This document shows positions 1-12,024 of a stretch of 64,000 nucleotides of DNA, piece after piece. The position numbers and the translations under genes were made by a program. The stretch's first letter is position 1, and each line of letters starts with the position of its first letter. Source of the DNA: Rhynchosporium graminicola (Eukaryota > Ascomycota > Leotiomycetes > Helotiales > Ploettnerulaceae); NCBI GenBank assembly GCA_900074885.1, contig FJUW01000004.1, positions 3,074,578 to 3,138,577 on the forward strand, in the 5' to 3' direction. Below the pieces are notes generated by a model. It was not told the DNA's origin. It was given only the letters and a program-made list of their open reading frames with translations, and searched no databases.

Positions 1-269
1 ACGATCGCATGCGAACATATCACGAAAGCCCTAGAGCAATTGGGGTTCGGAGATTACGTGCATGGCATCAACGAAGTGGCGAACGAACACAAGGAGCAAC
101 TCAAGGTATGTATTTGCCTATTACAACCGTAGTAACTGAAAATGTCTGACGTCATCCTCAGGGACGCGAGAAAAAGGCGAACAAGCTAGAGCAGAGCGGC
201 TTATCTACAGAACAACTTCTGGCTATGCAGGAGGCTGCATTCAAGGATGCTGCACAACGGCACGGATGA
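1..269 (+). CDS. ncb2: NC2-beta/Dr1-like transcription repressor, 3' end only
   Basis: This is the 3' end of a gene that begins before the window. Exon 1..105 is read in frame from base 1, an intron of 56 bp follows (106..161, GTATGT to CAG), and the last exon is 162..269 ending in TGA. The first residues (TIACEHITKALEQLGFGDYV) match the end of the histone fold of Dr1/NC2-beta, where a TIxxEHxxKALExLGFxxY stretch is characteristic. The tail is Lys/Glu/Gln-rich (EKKANKLEQ) as in fungal homologues. In this family the protein pairs with NC2-alpha, binds TBP on promoter DNA and blocks TFIIA/TFIIB entry. The start and the N-terminal half of the fold are not in the window. Confidence 0.85.
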
Positions 270-1916
270 AAATATAATTTCTTCGTTGGTGTCCCTGTTC
301 ATTGTGTTCTTGCACTGGATTTCAAGGTGACCGGTTGTTTTCTTCATTCTTAGATCTCGGTTGGAAGGACTTAGTCGGCTGGCTAGGTGGGTGGCGTTTA
401 TGTCGTTCTGGTTTGCTTGTTCTCCTTGAGGGTTCAAGAACTCTCAGCATTTAGTGCGAAGAAAGGGTAGATAAATACCAACTGCCACAGCATTCTCTCT
501 CTCTGACGCTCTTCGTTATGCTTGGTACTACCATTTTGATACTCACTTACACTCTGCCGGTCATGATAGCATGTAAATCAAGTGCATGCTGACTAATCCT
601 ATTTTGCCATGTGCCGGAAAAACATGCTCATTTCCACATTAGTAACACAACAGCAGCTGAATATCTTCTGGGTCAGGATCCATCAATTTCAGACTGCCAC
701 TCCTGTCCTCTATTCAAGTCCGCACAACCTTCCCACACATCAAAGAATGACTATGTTTGATCAATTGTCAGTATCTCAGCCCTCGTCAATGTCTAGAGTA
801 AACCATAATGTACGATATCTAGAGAATTGTGTAAGATACATGTGCTAATGATTTGCGTACAAACAACCCAAATTAGCATTTTTACAGTATTAGGTTAAGC
901 CTGAAGGTCAGGTGAAGCTAGAGAGTTTTTCAAGGGAATCGTCTTTATTATCTTTAGTCGGCCATACTTCAATTAGTTTCGATCAATTCGAGGAAGCTAG
1001 GCGTGCTAGTCGGCTGGATATATCATCCCACTCAGAGCAGGTTCCCTCTATAGCACTTTCGGGGTGGACATTTAGCGAGGGCGATAACGGTAAAAGGTGT
1101 CATCTAATTAGGCGCTAGGGGTTTAGCACCGGCTATCGAGTATCATGAAGATATAGGAAATTCGGGGTTTTATCGGTTGGCAGAAGAGATATGTCAATAT
1201 TTATGGCAGCCTTGTGAGGCCCGGGGTAGTGGGAAGCTGCAATAAATCGAGACACGCGCGGGAGTTTGTGGAGGTGCCAGGGGTAAATTTTTGGCTCACC
1301 GCCCATGGCAGAACATGGGATTCTGCACAGGCAGAATGAAAGCGGTGAGCCATAGTTTAACCCCTACACCTCTGTAGTTGGAGTCAGAGCTTCTTCTCTA
1401 CCTACCTAGGTAGGTAACCAACAACCTTTTGCTGCTCCTCTAATCGTTTACTATATCAACACAATATGGGACTTGGTGGCCAGGTCATTTAAACCAATCC
1501 CCTAAAGTGTGTCTCTTGCATATCTTCCTCTACATTTATAAAATTGTTAATAAGACAATTGGACGGACATATACCCTCGATGAGGCTCGTGCTAATAGAG
1601 ACAGGGTAGGGGTTTATTTATCCTGGCTACCAAGTATTGGGCATTCGGGTATTAAACTCTTCTGACCACAATCTCCCCAAATGCCTGGAAGGTTGGAAGG
1701 AGATGAGGATCGTGCCGTGGACTTCCACCGTCCCTCTGGTACGGGTTCACGTTGCAAAGTATAAATAGTGACTCTCATTGCTTTTTACGACAAGGCAAGT
1801 TGGGCAATTCTTTTACCATTTCAGTTTCCTGATTCACTCCTCGTTCAGCTCGCACTTTTTGGTAGTGAGAGGAGATCGAAGCCTTTAGAAAGCGAAGCCG
1901 AAGTCGATCCATCAAG
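270..1916. other. intergenic region with a palindrome cluster
   Basis: About 1.6 kb with no convincing gene; the short open frames at 609..848 and 912..1118 have no recognisable composition or splice context. It contains the inverted repeat at 1281..1366 and a perfect 18-bp palindrome at 1399..1416 (TACCTACCTAGGTAGGTA). The last 150 bp (TATAAATAG at about 1760, CT-rich tracts near 1800-1860) look like the core promoter and 5' UTR of the protease gene that follows. Confidence 0.6.
1281..1366. repeat. imperfect inverted repeat with nested small palindromes
   Basis: The arm GGGGTAAATTTTTGGCTCACCGC (about 1280..1302) is matched in inverse by GCGGTGAGCC followed by a diverged stretch ending in CCCC (1342..1364). 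Ten bases, GGCTCACCGC, pair perfectly. The space between is itself palindromic: CCCATG pairs with CATGGG, and TTCTGC pairs with GCAGAA. It could be a tiny foldback or MITE remnant, or a transcribed structured RNA. No flanking duplication could be assigned. Confidence 0.6.
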
Positions 1917-3909
1917 ATGATTTCGTTACTTAGAGCTGTCCTTGTTCTATCAGCTGTGTTACAATTGACAGAGGGTAAAGCTTTTGCACGAGATGAGAAA
2001 ACACCGGGAATAATGAGGCTTGCTATTAATGCGAAGGTTCGTAAATCCTTTGGCTATTTTGGTCCAAAGAATTCCCTTGGAAGGGCAGTACTTTGATATT
2101 CCGAGCATATCAATTTACTAAATGATGGACCATGAGGGTGTTAATGTTTTCACATCTGCAAACCTTCAAAGCTCACTTGGTCGTGAGCTCGAACTAACAA
2201 TTCACAAGAGACAGTCGACCGTTCCCTGCGCAGACGTCAATTGCCAGAAGCTCTCCTCAACGATGCCAAAGGCTTCCAATATGTCATCCAATGTACTCAC
2301 CTCCCAGTCTTATCCCTGAACTTCATCCTTCACTACTGACAAGCTGTCAGTCAAAATCGGTAACCCAGCGCAGAATGTTGTTGCAGCGATCGACACAGCC
2401 TCCCCAGAGACATGGGTTCTTCCGGCATGTAGAGCCGGGGATAGGCCTAACAGCGCTACTACCTGTCGGTCTCATGACGGGTACGATCATGCGAAGTCGA
2501 CGACGTCGAAGGATACGAAGCAGTCGTGGTCGCTATTTTATGGAACCGGAAATGTGACGGGCGAGTTTTGGACTGATGATCTGCATCTAGGTGGTAAGTT
2601 CTAATCATCCAAGCCTTGTTGTAACTTAGTTATCAGGAGATATAACACGGGAAATCTTCAAGGGAGACGGCTAGCCAAGTGTTTAAGGAATTGGCGTAAA
2701 TATGTCTCAAGAAAGTGTGCTAACCTGGAGGCACGATCAGGAGCGACGATAAAAGCTCAGCAATTTGCCGTCTCCGACTATAGCACCAGTGGACTTAACG
2801 GTATCGGAGTAATGGGACTATCATACGGCCTCCCTATGGGAACTACATATCCTGCTATCGTGGATCAGCTTGTTGCGCAAAACATCACACAAAGTCGTGC
2901 TTTCAGTTTGGATTTTAGGAGCGTCGATACATCGGAAGGTAATCTCTCCAAGTTCTCTAAAGCCAAAGGGACAAGGGTGAGAAGTGTATGGGATTAGTTC
3001 TCGGTTAGGAGTGTTTGTCAGTACTGACTGCAGGATACTAGGCTCGATTATCTTCGGCGGTATTGACACGAAAAGATTCTACGGAAAGCTCATGAAGCAC
3101 GCAATCATCTCCTCCGCTGATGAAGTTGATGAATTTCCACTGTTCGTTCTCCCCATCCTTTGTAGCTACAGCTGGCTCATCTCTGACTCTAAAATCCCCA
3201 GATACTGGATAAATATGACATCCCTCTCCCTCACGCTGCTCCCCGAAACTTCAACTCACAAACCAGCCGCACCAAAGGTCATCTTCGACAAAACAATTAC
3301 CGCGTTTCTGGACAGCGGTACCACACTATCCTACCCTCCACGCTCCGTCGTCCGACGTGTGGCCGCCGCCTTCCCCGGCGCCAAAAGCGACGGAGATGGA
3401 AATTATATTGTTCCATGCTCAGTCGCGAATCAGACTGGCTTCATGGATTTCGGCTTTGGAGAGCAGATTATCAGAGTGCCGTGGAAAGAGCTCATGTGGT
3501 TTGCTGGGCCGGGTCTCTGTCACATGGGACTGGCAGAGAGTGACGGGGTAAGTAATATGTTGGGGGGTACGTTCTTGAGAGCGGCTTATGGTGAGTTCTC
3601 TAAACCATATCTCATTATTGCTGGCTTGAGTCGCTTTCCTCTTCTTCATACGAGAGCTTCTGAAGGTCGAATGGGGAGCAAGAGGGCAGTTTCACAAGCT
3701 CAACATTCCATCTTCTACTTCCACAGCCCACTTACTTTCTAACACCATGTGTAGTCGTCTTTGACCAAGACAATAACAACCTGCACCTCGCTCAAGCCGC
3801 CGACTGCGGCTCAAACCTCGTCGCCATAGGCCGCGGGAAAAACGCCGTCCCGGATGTCATCGGTGACTGCCCTTCCCCATCATACAGCAATCATTCTCCA
3901 GGTGTGTAA
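1917..3909 (+). CDS. secreted pepsin-type aspartic protease with a DTA first motif
   Basis: Seven-exon model: 1917..2040, 2209..2292, 2351..2593, 2741..2938, 3042..3141, 3202..3590, 3755..3909. All phases agree and give 430 aa. Residues 1 to about 22 form a signal peptide, so the product should be secreted or enter the vacuolar/cell-surface route. A propeptide with a basic LRRRQ stretch follows. The N-lobe has the KIGNPAQNVVAAIDTASPET block (D84), and the C-lobe has AFLDSGTTLSYPP (D287). The flap-like YGTGNVTG and GSIIFGGID are typical of yapsin/candidapepsin-like members. The oddity is DTA instead of DTG at the first active site, with SP instead of SS after it. That weakens the active-site loop and could mean altered or lost activity. 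Intron 3142..3201 is optional, because the frame is open through it. The C-terminus is short, with no clear GPI signal. Confidence 0.85.
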
Positions 3910-5095
3910 ATCGCAAATACTCCTCCTGGCCTGCACCTGCGTCTACGCCAAATATAGCGCCTAATGGGCACAATTGCAAAGCCCATCAAATATGGAGAGT
4001 AGTAGATGAAATGTGCATCTCAATGTTGTGATATGAATTAATGTTTTCCTCCATGTACACGATGGAAGATGTTCCAATCCCGAGTTGGAGTGCTCCCGAA
4101 CTCCAATGAGAAGGAAGAAGGGGGTTCTTACCGGAAATAGGAAGGGAATGAGAGATAAATACTCATTGCATGAATACTGGTTGCGATACTAGATCTCCTC
4201 AACAGTTTATGAGACAATTGCAACTGCAAAGATATGGACGTGATTTTCACAGCAAACAAATCCGCTCGCCTCGACATCTCGCCTAATTTATCCTTCCAAG
4301 AAATTGTCATCGCACTACTCGGTCTACTCCCAGACGTCCTCGTGTCGTCAACACTTTAAGACTCGCCCCCGGGTTTGAGTCGCTTGACTTCCCAGTCGCA
4401 ATCGCACTCACACTGACTGACACTGACACTATCTTTGACAATCGACGTCCTCCGTCATCTTGTTACTTGAAATCCGTGAGTTCTGCAGCACATATTCAGA
4501 CTCAGGTCTTGGACTATGATTAACACGAGGTATCTATAAACACACACAATCAATCCCGCCATAAGCTTCTCACCGATATCTAATCATTTCAACATCCTCT
4601 TTCTGGTACTCGGCACTAAAAAGTGGGTTCATTTTGGTTTGTCGATTTGATTTGGCGATTAAGCGAGTATATTTATTTCCATAACAAAGCAAGCGCTCTC
4701 TCCACCTCCACCAGCGGAACAAAAAAGAAAGTGGTCGATGTTTGACATGGGGGTGCGAGTCCACGAGTATTGGGAGTTTTCTTGATTTCTGATAGGATGA
4801 ACTGGTCATGAATGGTTTGATTCTATAGAATCTTCAGCTGTTTTTCAATCCATTCTCTCTTGGTTCTATGACTTTTCACTAGTGGTGTTGCTCGTATAAG
4901 GAGTAATCAAGGAATATTTTATCTGAACTCCTATAACTTCGCATGTTGTAATAGGTCGATTTCTCGAGTGGAGAGGCAGGACTTGGATTGACTGCGTGAT
5001 CGCAGATCATTGGGTTCTCAAAGGAACATATTTCTCGAAGTAGTGGCCGGACTTTTGCTCGTATTTATACACACATATATCTATGTATCAACCCT
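3910..5095. other. intergenic region, 3' UTRs of flanking genes
   Basis: About 1.2 kb between the plus-strand protease and the minus-strand etr1, so both genes end here. Short open frames (4128..4310, 4570..4809) have no recognisable protein character. I see no repeat or RNA gene. Confidence 0.6.
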
Positions 5096-6405
5096 CTACG
5101 TATTAACATAAACTAAAACCCCTTTCCCCGCCCTGAATCCGCCCAATGTCCCCTGCACCGCCTCTTTCAACTTCTCCTCCTCAGTACCCCAATCCCAACT
5201 CAGCTCTTGCACCGGGGTATCCTTAAAATTTCCCAACCTAATCAGATCTAGCACCTCCTCCACAGTCTTCTTCTTCTCTTCCGGATTCGCATTACTCCAT
5301 CTACTAACCCAGTAACCACTGAATTTGATGTCTTTGAAAATGAGCGCTCCAGTCGGCAGCATCAGCGGCTGTTTGCTCATCGCACCATACGTGACCAAAT
5401 GTCCTCCGTGACTCAAACACTTCACCATCGCCGCAGTCGGTTTTCCGCCGACACAATTCAACCCGATCTTGACAGGTTCCCTCCCACCATTCGTCCATTC
5501 CTTGACCTGCTCCGCGAAGCTCTTCTCCATCAACTCAGATTCGGTAACGACATGCGTGGCTCCTAGAGATAACAGCTCGTCTTTCAGAGCCTGTGTAGCA
5601 GCAGCATCGGTTCGGTCGCGGATGACATTTATAGATCTCAACCTCCAGAGTTTCCCTAGCTGGATAGCGGCACGTCCAACACCGCTATTCGCGCCATTTT
5701 GAATAAACCAATCTCCTTCTTTCAAGGCTTCGAAATCCTTCAACATGCGATACGCCGTACAGGGATTCACAGACACAGTGCCCACTTGTATCGGTGTCAA
5801 TCCCTCTTTGTTATCGATTTTCAAGACCGCGGTCTCCGGGGCCAGAGCGTGCGTGCGCCACGTGCCGAAATTGGTGGATTTCATTATTACCCAGTCGCCT
5901 TTTTGTAATGTTTTTATGGAGGAGCTGAGAGACACGACTTCGAAACATCCTTCGTTGCCTGCGACTGCGGAGGGCGTGGATGTGCCGAGTAAGGAAGTGA
6001 AGGGAGGTTTAGAGGGGTAGACGCCTTGGATCTGATTTATGTCGGCGGGGTTTATAGGGGTTGCGAGGGTGCGGAGGAGCAGGGTGGAGGGAGGGAGGGA
6101 GGGGGAGATGGAGTGGTTGTGTAAACTATTGATACTCCTTAGCTGTTTTATTTCAAGATAGGGCAATTGAACGGGTATGAGTATGTATCTTCTTTGAAAA
6201 GGTCAGAGGAAGATCAAGACAGCACGTACGATAAAACATCGCTCGGCTCCCCATACTTCGAATACACCAAAGCCTTTGCCTGTGTATATCCATACGGACC
6301 AGACTTAAACCTCCTGCAGGTCAAGTTTCCACCATTCGCTCCCAATGCTCCCCGTAGAGCTGGTACTAAGCTCTGGTTCGCCCGCAAATTCGTCCGTATC
6401 GGCAT
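5096..6405 (-). CDS. etr1: mitochondrial trans-2-enoyl-(acyl carrier) reductase, MECR/Etr1 family
   Basis: Two exons on the minus strand, 6405..6230 and 6137..5096, joined across a 92-bp intron (GTACGT; acceptor CTAAG), give 405 aa. The family catalyses the last, NADPH-dependent step of mitochondrial type II fatty acid synthesis, which feeds lipoic acid and respiratory chain assembly. The N-terminus is Arg-rich, without acidic residues for about 35 positions, and suits a mitochondrial presequence. NPADINQIQGVYP (88-100) carries the tyrosine (Y99) at the catalytic position of this family. The Rossmann loop NGANSGVGRAAIQLGK starts at about residue 206, and LNCVGGK follows. Length is normal for fungal Etr1. 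A neighbouring acceptor 3 bases upstream would break the frame, so CTAAG was chosen. Confidence 0.9.
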
Positions 6406-7390
6406 TGTTGATATGTGAGGGGGAGGAGGAGAGGGATGAAGATACTCGGAATAATTTGTAGTTCACTTATGACGTTGTGGTAGCGGGATGGCTTCCGCGA
6501 CAGGGGCCGACAAACGTGGCTTGGCTGAGGCTCTTTGATCTCGGATGCTTTGATGATGTTTTTTTTGGCTTTAACGCACGTGTGGCAGATGTGGCTGCAG
6601 ATGTTCGTTTGTCCAGGTCTTTGATTAGTTTCCTGTACGCCCTACCGGCAGATCATGGCGTTCCGGATGCATATTTTTGAATCTACTTGTTTTGATTCCT
6701 TTGTTGTGTTAAGCTCGCATGGCCAGGGATATAATTCAAAATATTTTTACCCTCAGTGCTAAAATGGACTGGACTTCACGAGGCTCGAGCGAAGTCTGAG
6801 AAAAGGAAAGGTCTGATATCATGCGATCGCCGACAGGCAACGATGATTACTGATAGGCCTATATCTACTTAGGTACGTATATATGCTACTTATCGAATTC
6901 GGTTGTTTAGAAAAAGAGTTGAGAAACTTTTGGCAAGCGGTTCAAGCTAAGAGCCAGAGTCATAGTAATGATTCTTTTTCTCCGTGGTTTTATATCAGTA
7001 CAAATGAATATGATTTTGATAACCCCCTGGAATAATAACCTTCCTGCCTATTGGGGTAGCGAAAGAATTATAAAGGCTGCTGGTTGAGAGGCATTACCAT
7101 GCCTTGCAGGAAGACAGCCGCTTGATAGACATCGTCCGAAATCTCTCCATATCAAGTATTACAAGCGCTCAACCATAGGAAAACATTACTAAACGAGCTG
7201 TGGAGCTTGCTCATTCCGAGCCGGGTATCTCTCTTTCCTCTCTCTCTCTCTCTCTTCCTACAGCTTCCTCTCTCAATATCTCCCCAACCATCAACTATCA
7301 GCATCGTCGTAGTCATGTCGCCATGGGAGCCTTTCGTGACCATCTCAACATCCAGCCATTAATCACATAGATATATCCAAATCCACCTGC
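6406..7390. other. intergenic region with a CT-rich microsatellite
   Basis: Upstream of etr1 and downstream of the next minus-strand gene. It contains a (CT)n run near 7231..7255 and AT-rich stretches. No gene is supported; open frames at 6477..6680 and 7152..7343 look random. Confidence 0.55.
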
Positions 7391-8038
7391 CTACTTAATA
7401 TCCTTAAACATGTCACCCGCCCCCAAACTTCCCTCATCATCGTTCTTAATCCCCGCCTTGAACTGATCCAACTCTGGTAATTTCGGCGGCGGTGGTCCAA
7501 TCTTCACAGGCGCCGTAGGAGCCGTCGTAGTCGCAACAACACTCTTATCCTCATAAATGGTACTACTTCTCCTGCTACTCCCAAGCCTCTTGAACCAGCT
7601 CCCGCTCTTCTTCTTCGCCAGACTGGGCCTCTGGGAAGCAAAACTCATTGCACTTTCCGGCCGGGCTGCTAAATCCTCCTGCGATATATTGGTATTGGTG
7701 CCATCTGTATAGTTTGTGTTGAGAGATCTGCGCGAGAGGAAGCGACGCATGCTGCCTTTTCGGGTGGAGGATGCTGGGCTCATAGGTGGTTGGTCTGCGG
7801 AGGAGTCCGCACGACCGCGTCCTGCGAAGGTGTCTTCACTCGTGGTTGTCGTGGATTGGCCATGGCCATTCGTGGTGTGTGATTGCTCCGATGCATCCAC
7901 CGCTGCCGGCGCAGGTACATCTTCTTCGATCGGAGAGTCTGGAGGGGGAGGAATGCCAGTGCCTTCTGTGAGAGAATAATTTACGGGGGTAAGTTGAGGG
8001 AGTTCGAACCTCGAAGGGTTGCCGTTCGTGGACGGCAT
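7391..8038 (-). CDS. Ser/Pro-rich low-complexity protein of unknown function
   Basis: The start was placed at the ATG near 8038 (MPSTNGNPSRFELPQL), giving 215 aa. The open frame continues upstream to 8272, but that part reads like untranslated sequence. Visible regions are a Pro-rich acidic N-part (PPPPDSPIEEDVPAPAA), a Ser/Thr-rich middle, two basic Ser-rich patches (RRFLSRRSL and WFKRLGSSRRSST), and a C-terminus ending GSLGAGDMFKDIK after a PPPPKLPELDQF stretch. The basic RxxS patches look like kinase sites, which is an inference. No enzymatic domain, signal peptide or membrane segment is visible. The tail with LPEL and a terminal FKDIK resembles small conserved fungal proteins of unknown role, so this is probably a real gene. 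Confidence 0.65.
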   Translation of the reverse strand: MPSTNGNPSRFELPQLTPVNYSLTEGTGIPPPPDSPIEEDVPAPAAVDASEQSHTTNGHGQSTTTTSEDTFAGRGRADSSADQPPMSPASSTRKGSMRRFLSRRSLNTNYTDGTNTNISQEDLAARPESAMSFASQRPSLAKKKSGSWFKRLGSSRRSSTIYEDKSVVATTTAPTAPVKIGPPPPKLPELDQFKAGIKNDDEGSLGAGDMFKDIK

Positions 8039-9673
8039 GGTGAGGGATAATGTGCTGTATCGAGTGGTATGGCAAGGTGACACTGAAGCCGGTGGAATAC
8101 CAGCGCGCCGAATTGGATCTTCAGCTGAAGACACGAGTGTTGGTAGGTCGGTGGCAGGCGGTAGAGTGAAAAGACCTGATGCACTGACTACAAGCAAGCC
8201 ACCTCTTTTGCTGTTCGATTTGGGTTTCCAGGAACTTGGCTCGTGCTCGATATGACTGCCCGTTTGGGTCAATTCGTAATTACGGGTGAGATTCAGAATG
8301 AGATGTGGGCCGGATCACCAGATTATAAGGGTGGAGTATAGTAGAGGGCAGGTACAGTAGTGATGGCAATTAATTCACTTTGAGTGTGTACGAAAGGAAC
8401 GATTTGTGGCAGAACAAAGAGACAAGGCCGACCAGAGTATGATACTGTAAGACACGGTTCCAGGAAGAAAAAGAATTTAATATGTCATGTACGAAGACTG
8501 TGCGAGAGAGAAAGGGAGACGAACAAGTTATGTAAGCCTGCCCTGCGCCGGGAACTTGTTCTTGGTGTATTCTGTTAGGTAGTTAGGTACTGCTTGGTAC
8601 TGCTTGGTACTGGTACATATGTATTGTTCTGTCGGTCTGTCTGTTTGTCCGTCCGTTTGTTTCCTCGCTTCCACAATCTCGCCTCATCGAGCTATAAGTA
8701 TTTGCATGCAAGCCAATCAGAAGTTACATATCCCAAACGGCGAGGAAAGCTAAAGCAACCACGCCGAGCAAACGGAAAAGAGGGGATCGGGGAATCAGGG
8801 GATCAATCAGGGTCAAAGCGACGGAAGGAAGTTAAATGTCCACGGCGGCTGTTTGATGTTCTGCTGGCTTTATTTCGATCACAATGACTTTTTCTAAATC
8901 ATATCACATGTGTGCACACTACCTTCACATAATGTGGAAATGGCGAGGAGCTTTTACATGTATCTGCGGGAGGCATAGTACCTCTTTCCCAGCTGTTTGT
9001 TTACACCGCTGCTTTTGAATCTCGGCAGTCAAGAAACGGAGAAAGGGGTACGCAGGTGGGCTGGGCATTGACGAAAATAGGGGTCAATCTGGCCAGGCCA
9101 GGGACGGAGGATAGAAACAAGCCAACGATAACAGCACATGTGTCGCATGATATTAAGTTGAAAACAACTTCTACATGTACTCCTTCTACACAGCCATCCA
9201 AGGATGATCCAAGGATGGCTACCAGTGTACGATGAAGTAAAACTCTTGCAGTGTATTTGCCATTCAATTGCAAGTTGGAAATCAAAGAGTCCCTCTCAGC
9301 ATAGGTCAACAAACAGGCTCGTCTTACATGCATGCGTCTTCGTCTTCTAATCGACGAGCTTCGTCCAGTCTCTATCTGAGAGGTGAGCTGCCCCAGTATG
9401 CCTCAAAGAACATGATATATTACAAGATTGGGTATATTTGGATAACACAAGGGTGCGATGCTCCAATTCAGCACAGAGTGGTCCGTTCCATTTGATAGCG
9501 CTTTTCATGCATCTTATACGTTTCGCTTGGGGAACGCATCGGTACTTGTTCTACGACTATTTCTGAGGCTCGACAAATCAATCGGAAGTGCCGTTTCTCG
9601 CCATTCGACATGTCCTTCTCGAACTCTGCGACGTTCCTCGCCGCCGGCTCAGTCCCTCGTCTCGATTTCGCAT
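8039..9673. other. intergenic region with short tandem motifs
   Basis: About 1.6 kb upstream of the Ser/Pro-rich gene and downstream of GatA. It contains GGTACTGCTT repeated twice plus a partial copy (about 8586..8612) and a TCTGTCTGT/TCCGTCCGT simple run (8628..8665). A near-duplicate of CCAAGGATG lies at 9197..9219. No gene is supported. Confidence 0.5.
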
Positions 9674-11757
9674 CTATTCAGGCCTCTTTTCATCCATTTC
9701 TCTTTCTTTCGTTCGAGCTTCCACACGTTCCAAAAAAGCGAGAAACCTGGTCAGCTTGTTCCAGCCTGATTTATAAGTATGAGTGACAGTGAACTGTTTC
9801 GATTCTGTCCAGGCCTCGAACTTAGTATTATATTCCTGGAGCCTCTCCGCATCGGTTCGTTCGGGCGTTTCGGCAGCACCTGGGCCATCTGTGATCTTCA
9901 AGGCTTCTAAAGGTGTAGCGCACACAGTCCTCCTCTCATTCTCCATTGCCTCCCATTTGTCCTTCCGTAATTGGTCAATCCATGGTTTGTCCACTCTCAA
10001 ACTCGGCCTTCGGCGAACTGGGGCTGTGACAGCACTTCGAAATGCCTCAAATCGTTCTAATTCCTGAGCGCATTGTAGAACGCGATTGTCGTCAGCGAAT
10101 TGACCGATGATCTGTATTCCAGCAAAATTGGGAATATCCGGCAGGCTGTGCTTGCTCTCAAGGAAATGATACGGAATACTAATGGCAGGAAGACCAGCCA
10201 AGCTTGCTGGGACGGTAAAGACGTCGGCCATGTAGGTGTCAACGGCGCTTTGCTTGGCCACTTGCTCAATAGTCGGTGGACGAGTTGGAGCAGTAGGACA
10301 TACAATAAAGTCTACTTGAGCTGGGCCAAGCTTATCATCAAGCTCGATTGACTCGTGCATAGTGCTGAGGTCGAATTGCTCCCTCGGTCGAAGCGGATTT
10401 GAGATGATAAATACTCGATCAAAATCGCGTTGAACCAGTCTCCTTATTTTTTGAGCTTTTATAAAGTAATTGCCGATTGCTTCGGAGCTCAGAGTATATG
10501 AGCCGAGTAGGATACGTCTCTTGACTTCGTCCCCAAAACCGGATCCCCTGGTATTGGAGTACAAAACCTCCCCGTCGCCATCCCTGGAGTCAGACCGAGT
10601 TCCATATCTTACTCCGTCGTACTTGGCCAAGTTGGAAGTTGCTTCGGCAGGCGCCAGAACGTAGTATGCTGAAAGGGCATGTTTTGTGTTCGGTAAGGAT
10701 ACAGGGACAATTGTTGCACCATTGTCTTGCATAATTTGCAAGGTCTCCTCCCATGCGGCTCGAACATGTGGGTCGAGCTCGGATATATTATACTCCATGG
10801 GAACTCCGATTGTGGTTTTTGCAAAAGCCGACTCGTTCGGAATGTCATCCTTGGATCTTGGCCTCCTCCTCCGCTCTTGAAATCTATCTTCGTTTCGCAT
10901 ATTGCCCGACCGCTCTCGAAAAGGCGTTGTGAGTGAGGTTGGATCCTTCGAGTCGAACTTGTTGACTTTGTCAAAGTCATTCCTCACCAGGTTCACGTTT
11001 GCTGCGAGAAATCCGACAGTATCTAGAGAGTTGGCATATGGTATCACGCCCCAACGCGAGACCCGCCCATAGGATGGCTTGAATCCCACAATTCCTGTGT
11101 ACGCAGCTGGAAGCCGTATCGATCCTCCTGTGTCTGTACCCAAAGCACTGAAGCATGACTTGTCTACCACTGCAACCGCGCTTCCTCCCGAGCTTCCCCC
11201 CACAGAGTGCCCAGGAAAATGAACATCATCGCTAACAGGACCAAATGACGAGTTCAGTGAGTGCGAGCCCATTCCGAACTCGTCCATATTAGTCTTCCCG
11301 ACAACAACCGCCGACACAAACTTCTGGTTCTGTAGCCTAGTAACAACCTCTGCGGAAAAAGGGCTCCGGTGTTTTCGGAGTATGGAAGATGCACATGTTG
11401 TAGGATATTGACGGGTTGCAATATTGTCCTTGACGGCAAGCAAATCTTTGCCTAGATTATCTTGTCAGTATATCAGCGCGTGGTGACCTGAGAGTATCAA
11501 TTGGAGGATGCATGCGTACCTTCATTAGCTCGCCCTATATCGTTTGTAAATCGACTGATATAAGAACTGGCAATGATAGGGTAGGGTTTCCCGCCGACTC
11601 TCCGGATTTGGAGCATCTGTCCGCGTAAACAGATACATTCGTCAGATATAAACGCTTTTTGCTGTCTGCTGGCTGCCCCTGCTATGGTTTGTTCCGTTGT
11701 TGCTGTCAATTGAGCATTGTTGTCGCAACGTCCCCCCAGGATGTCAGATTGAAGCAT
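9674..11757 (-). CDS. gatA: mitochondrial glutamyl-tRNA(Gln) amidotransferase subunit A with a C-terminal extension
   Basis: Exons 11757..11520 and 11460..9674 (intron 59 bp, GTACGC to ACAAG) give 674 aa. GatA is the amidase of the mitochondrial GatCAB-type complex, which converts Glu-tRNA(Gln) to Gln-tRNA(Gln). The Ser-cisSer-Lys triad is visible: Lys90 in LLAVKDNIATR, Ser169 in VGGSSGGSAV and Ser193 in GTDTGGSIR. The conserved TNMDEFGMGS and SLDTVG blocks are present too. A TAA lies immediately before the ATG in frame, which fixes this start unless an upstream exon exists. The first 80 residues are poorly conserved and probably include a presequence. After the usual end of the amidase fold (LERFEAF) the frame continues for about 120 Lys/Glu/Arg-rich residues. 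That tail is unusual and may be a fused domain. Confidence 0.85.
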
Positions 11758-12024
11758 TTAACTTGGCGTCTGTTAAGATAACAACCTGGTCCGTGCTATC
11801 TTGACCCTGACCTCGGCGCCATCTGCATCATCCTGCAGCCTCACAAGGTTGCAGGAAGATATCCAGCCACGTTCGGGATCACTTCCAGAACTTGAAGGCT
11901 CATTGTTCTGTCCAACTAAGGCATCTGTTATCATTGAATCTGGCGGATAATTTCCTCGTAAAGTCCACTCTACTTCTTGTCTGCCATATGCCATATTTCT
12001 CCCTGGACAAATTCTCGCAGCAAG
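11758..12024. promoter_or_regulatory. divergent promoter between gatA and the 5'-nucleotidase gene
   Basis: A 267-bp gap separates two start codons on opposite strands, so both promoters must lie here or inside the first exons. I see no clear TATA box. Several open frames cross it on the minus strand, but they overlap the start of the plus-strand gene and are taken as chance. Confidence 0.6.

Noticed and set aside
609..1118. Small genes at 609..848 and 912..1118
   Set aside because: No recognisable motif, no splice context, and composition like the surrounding spacer.
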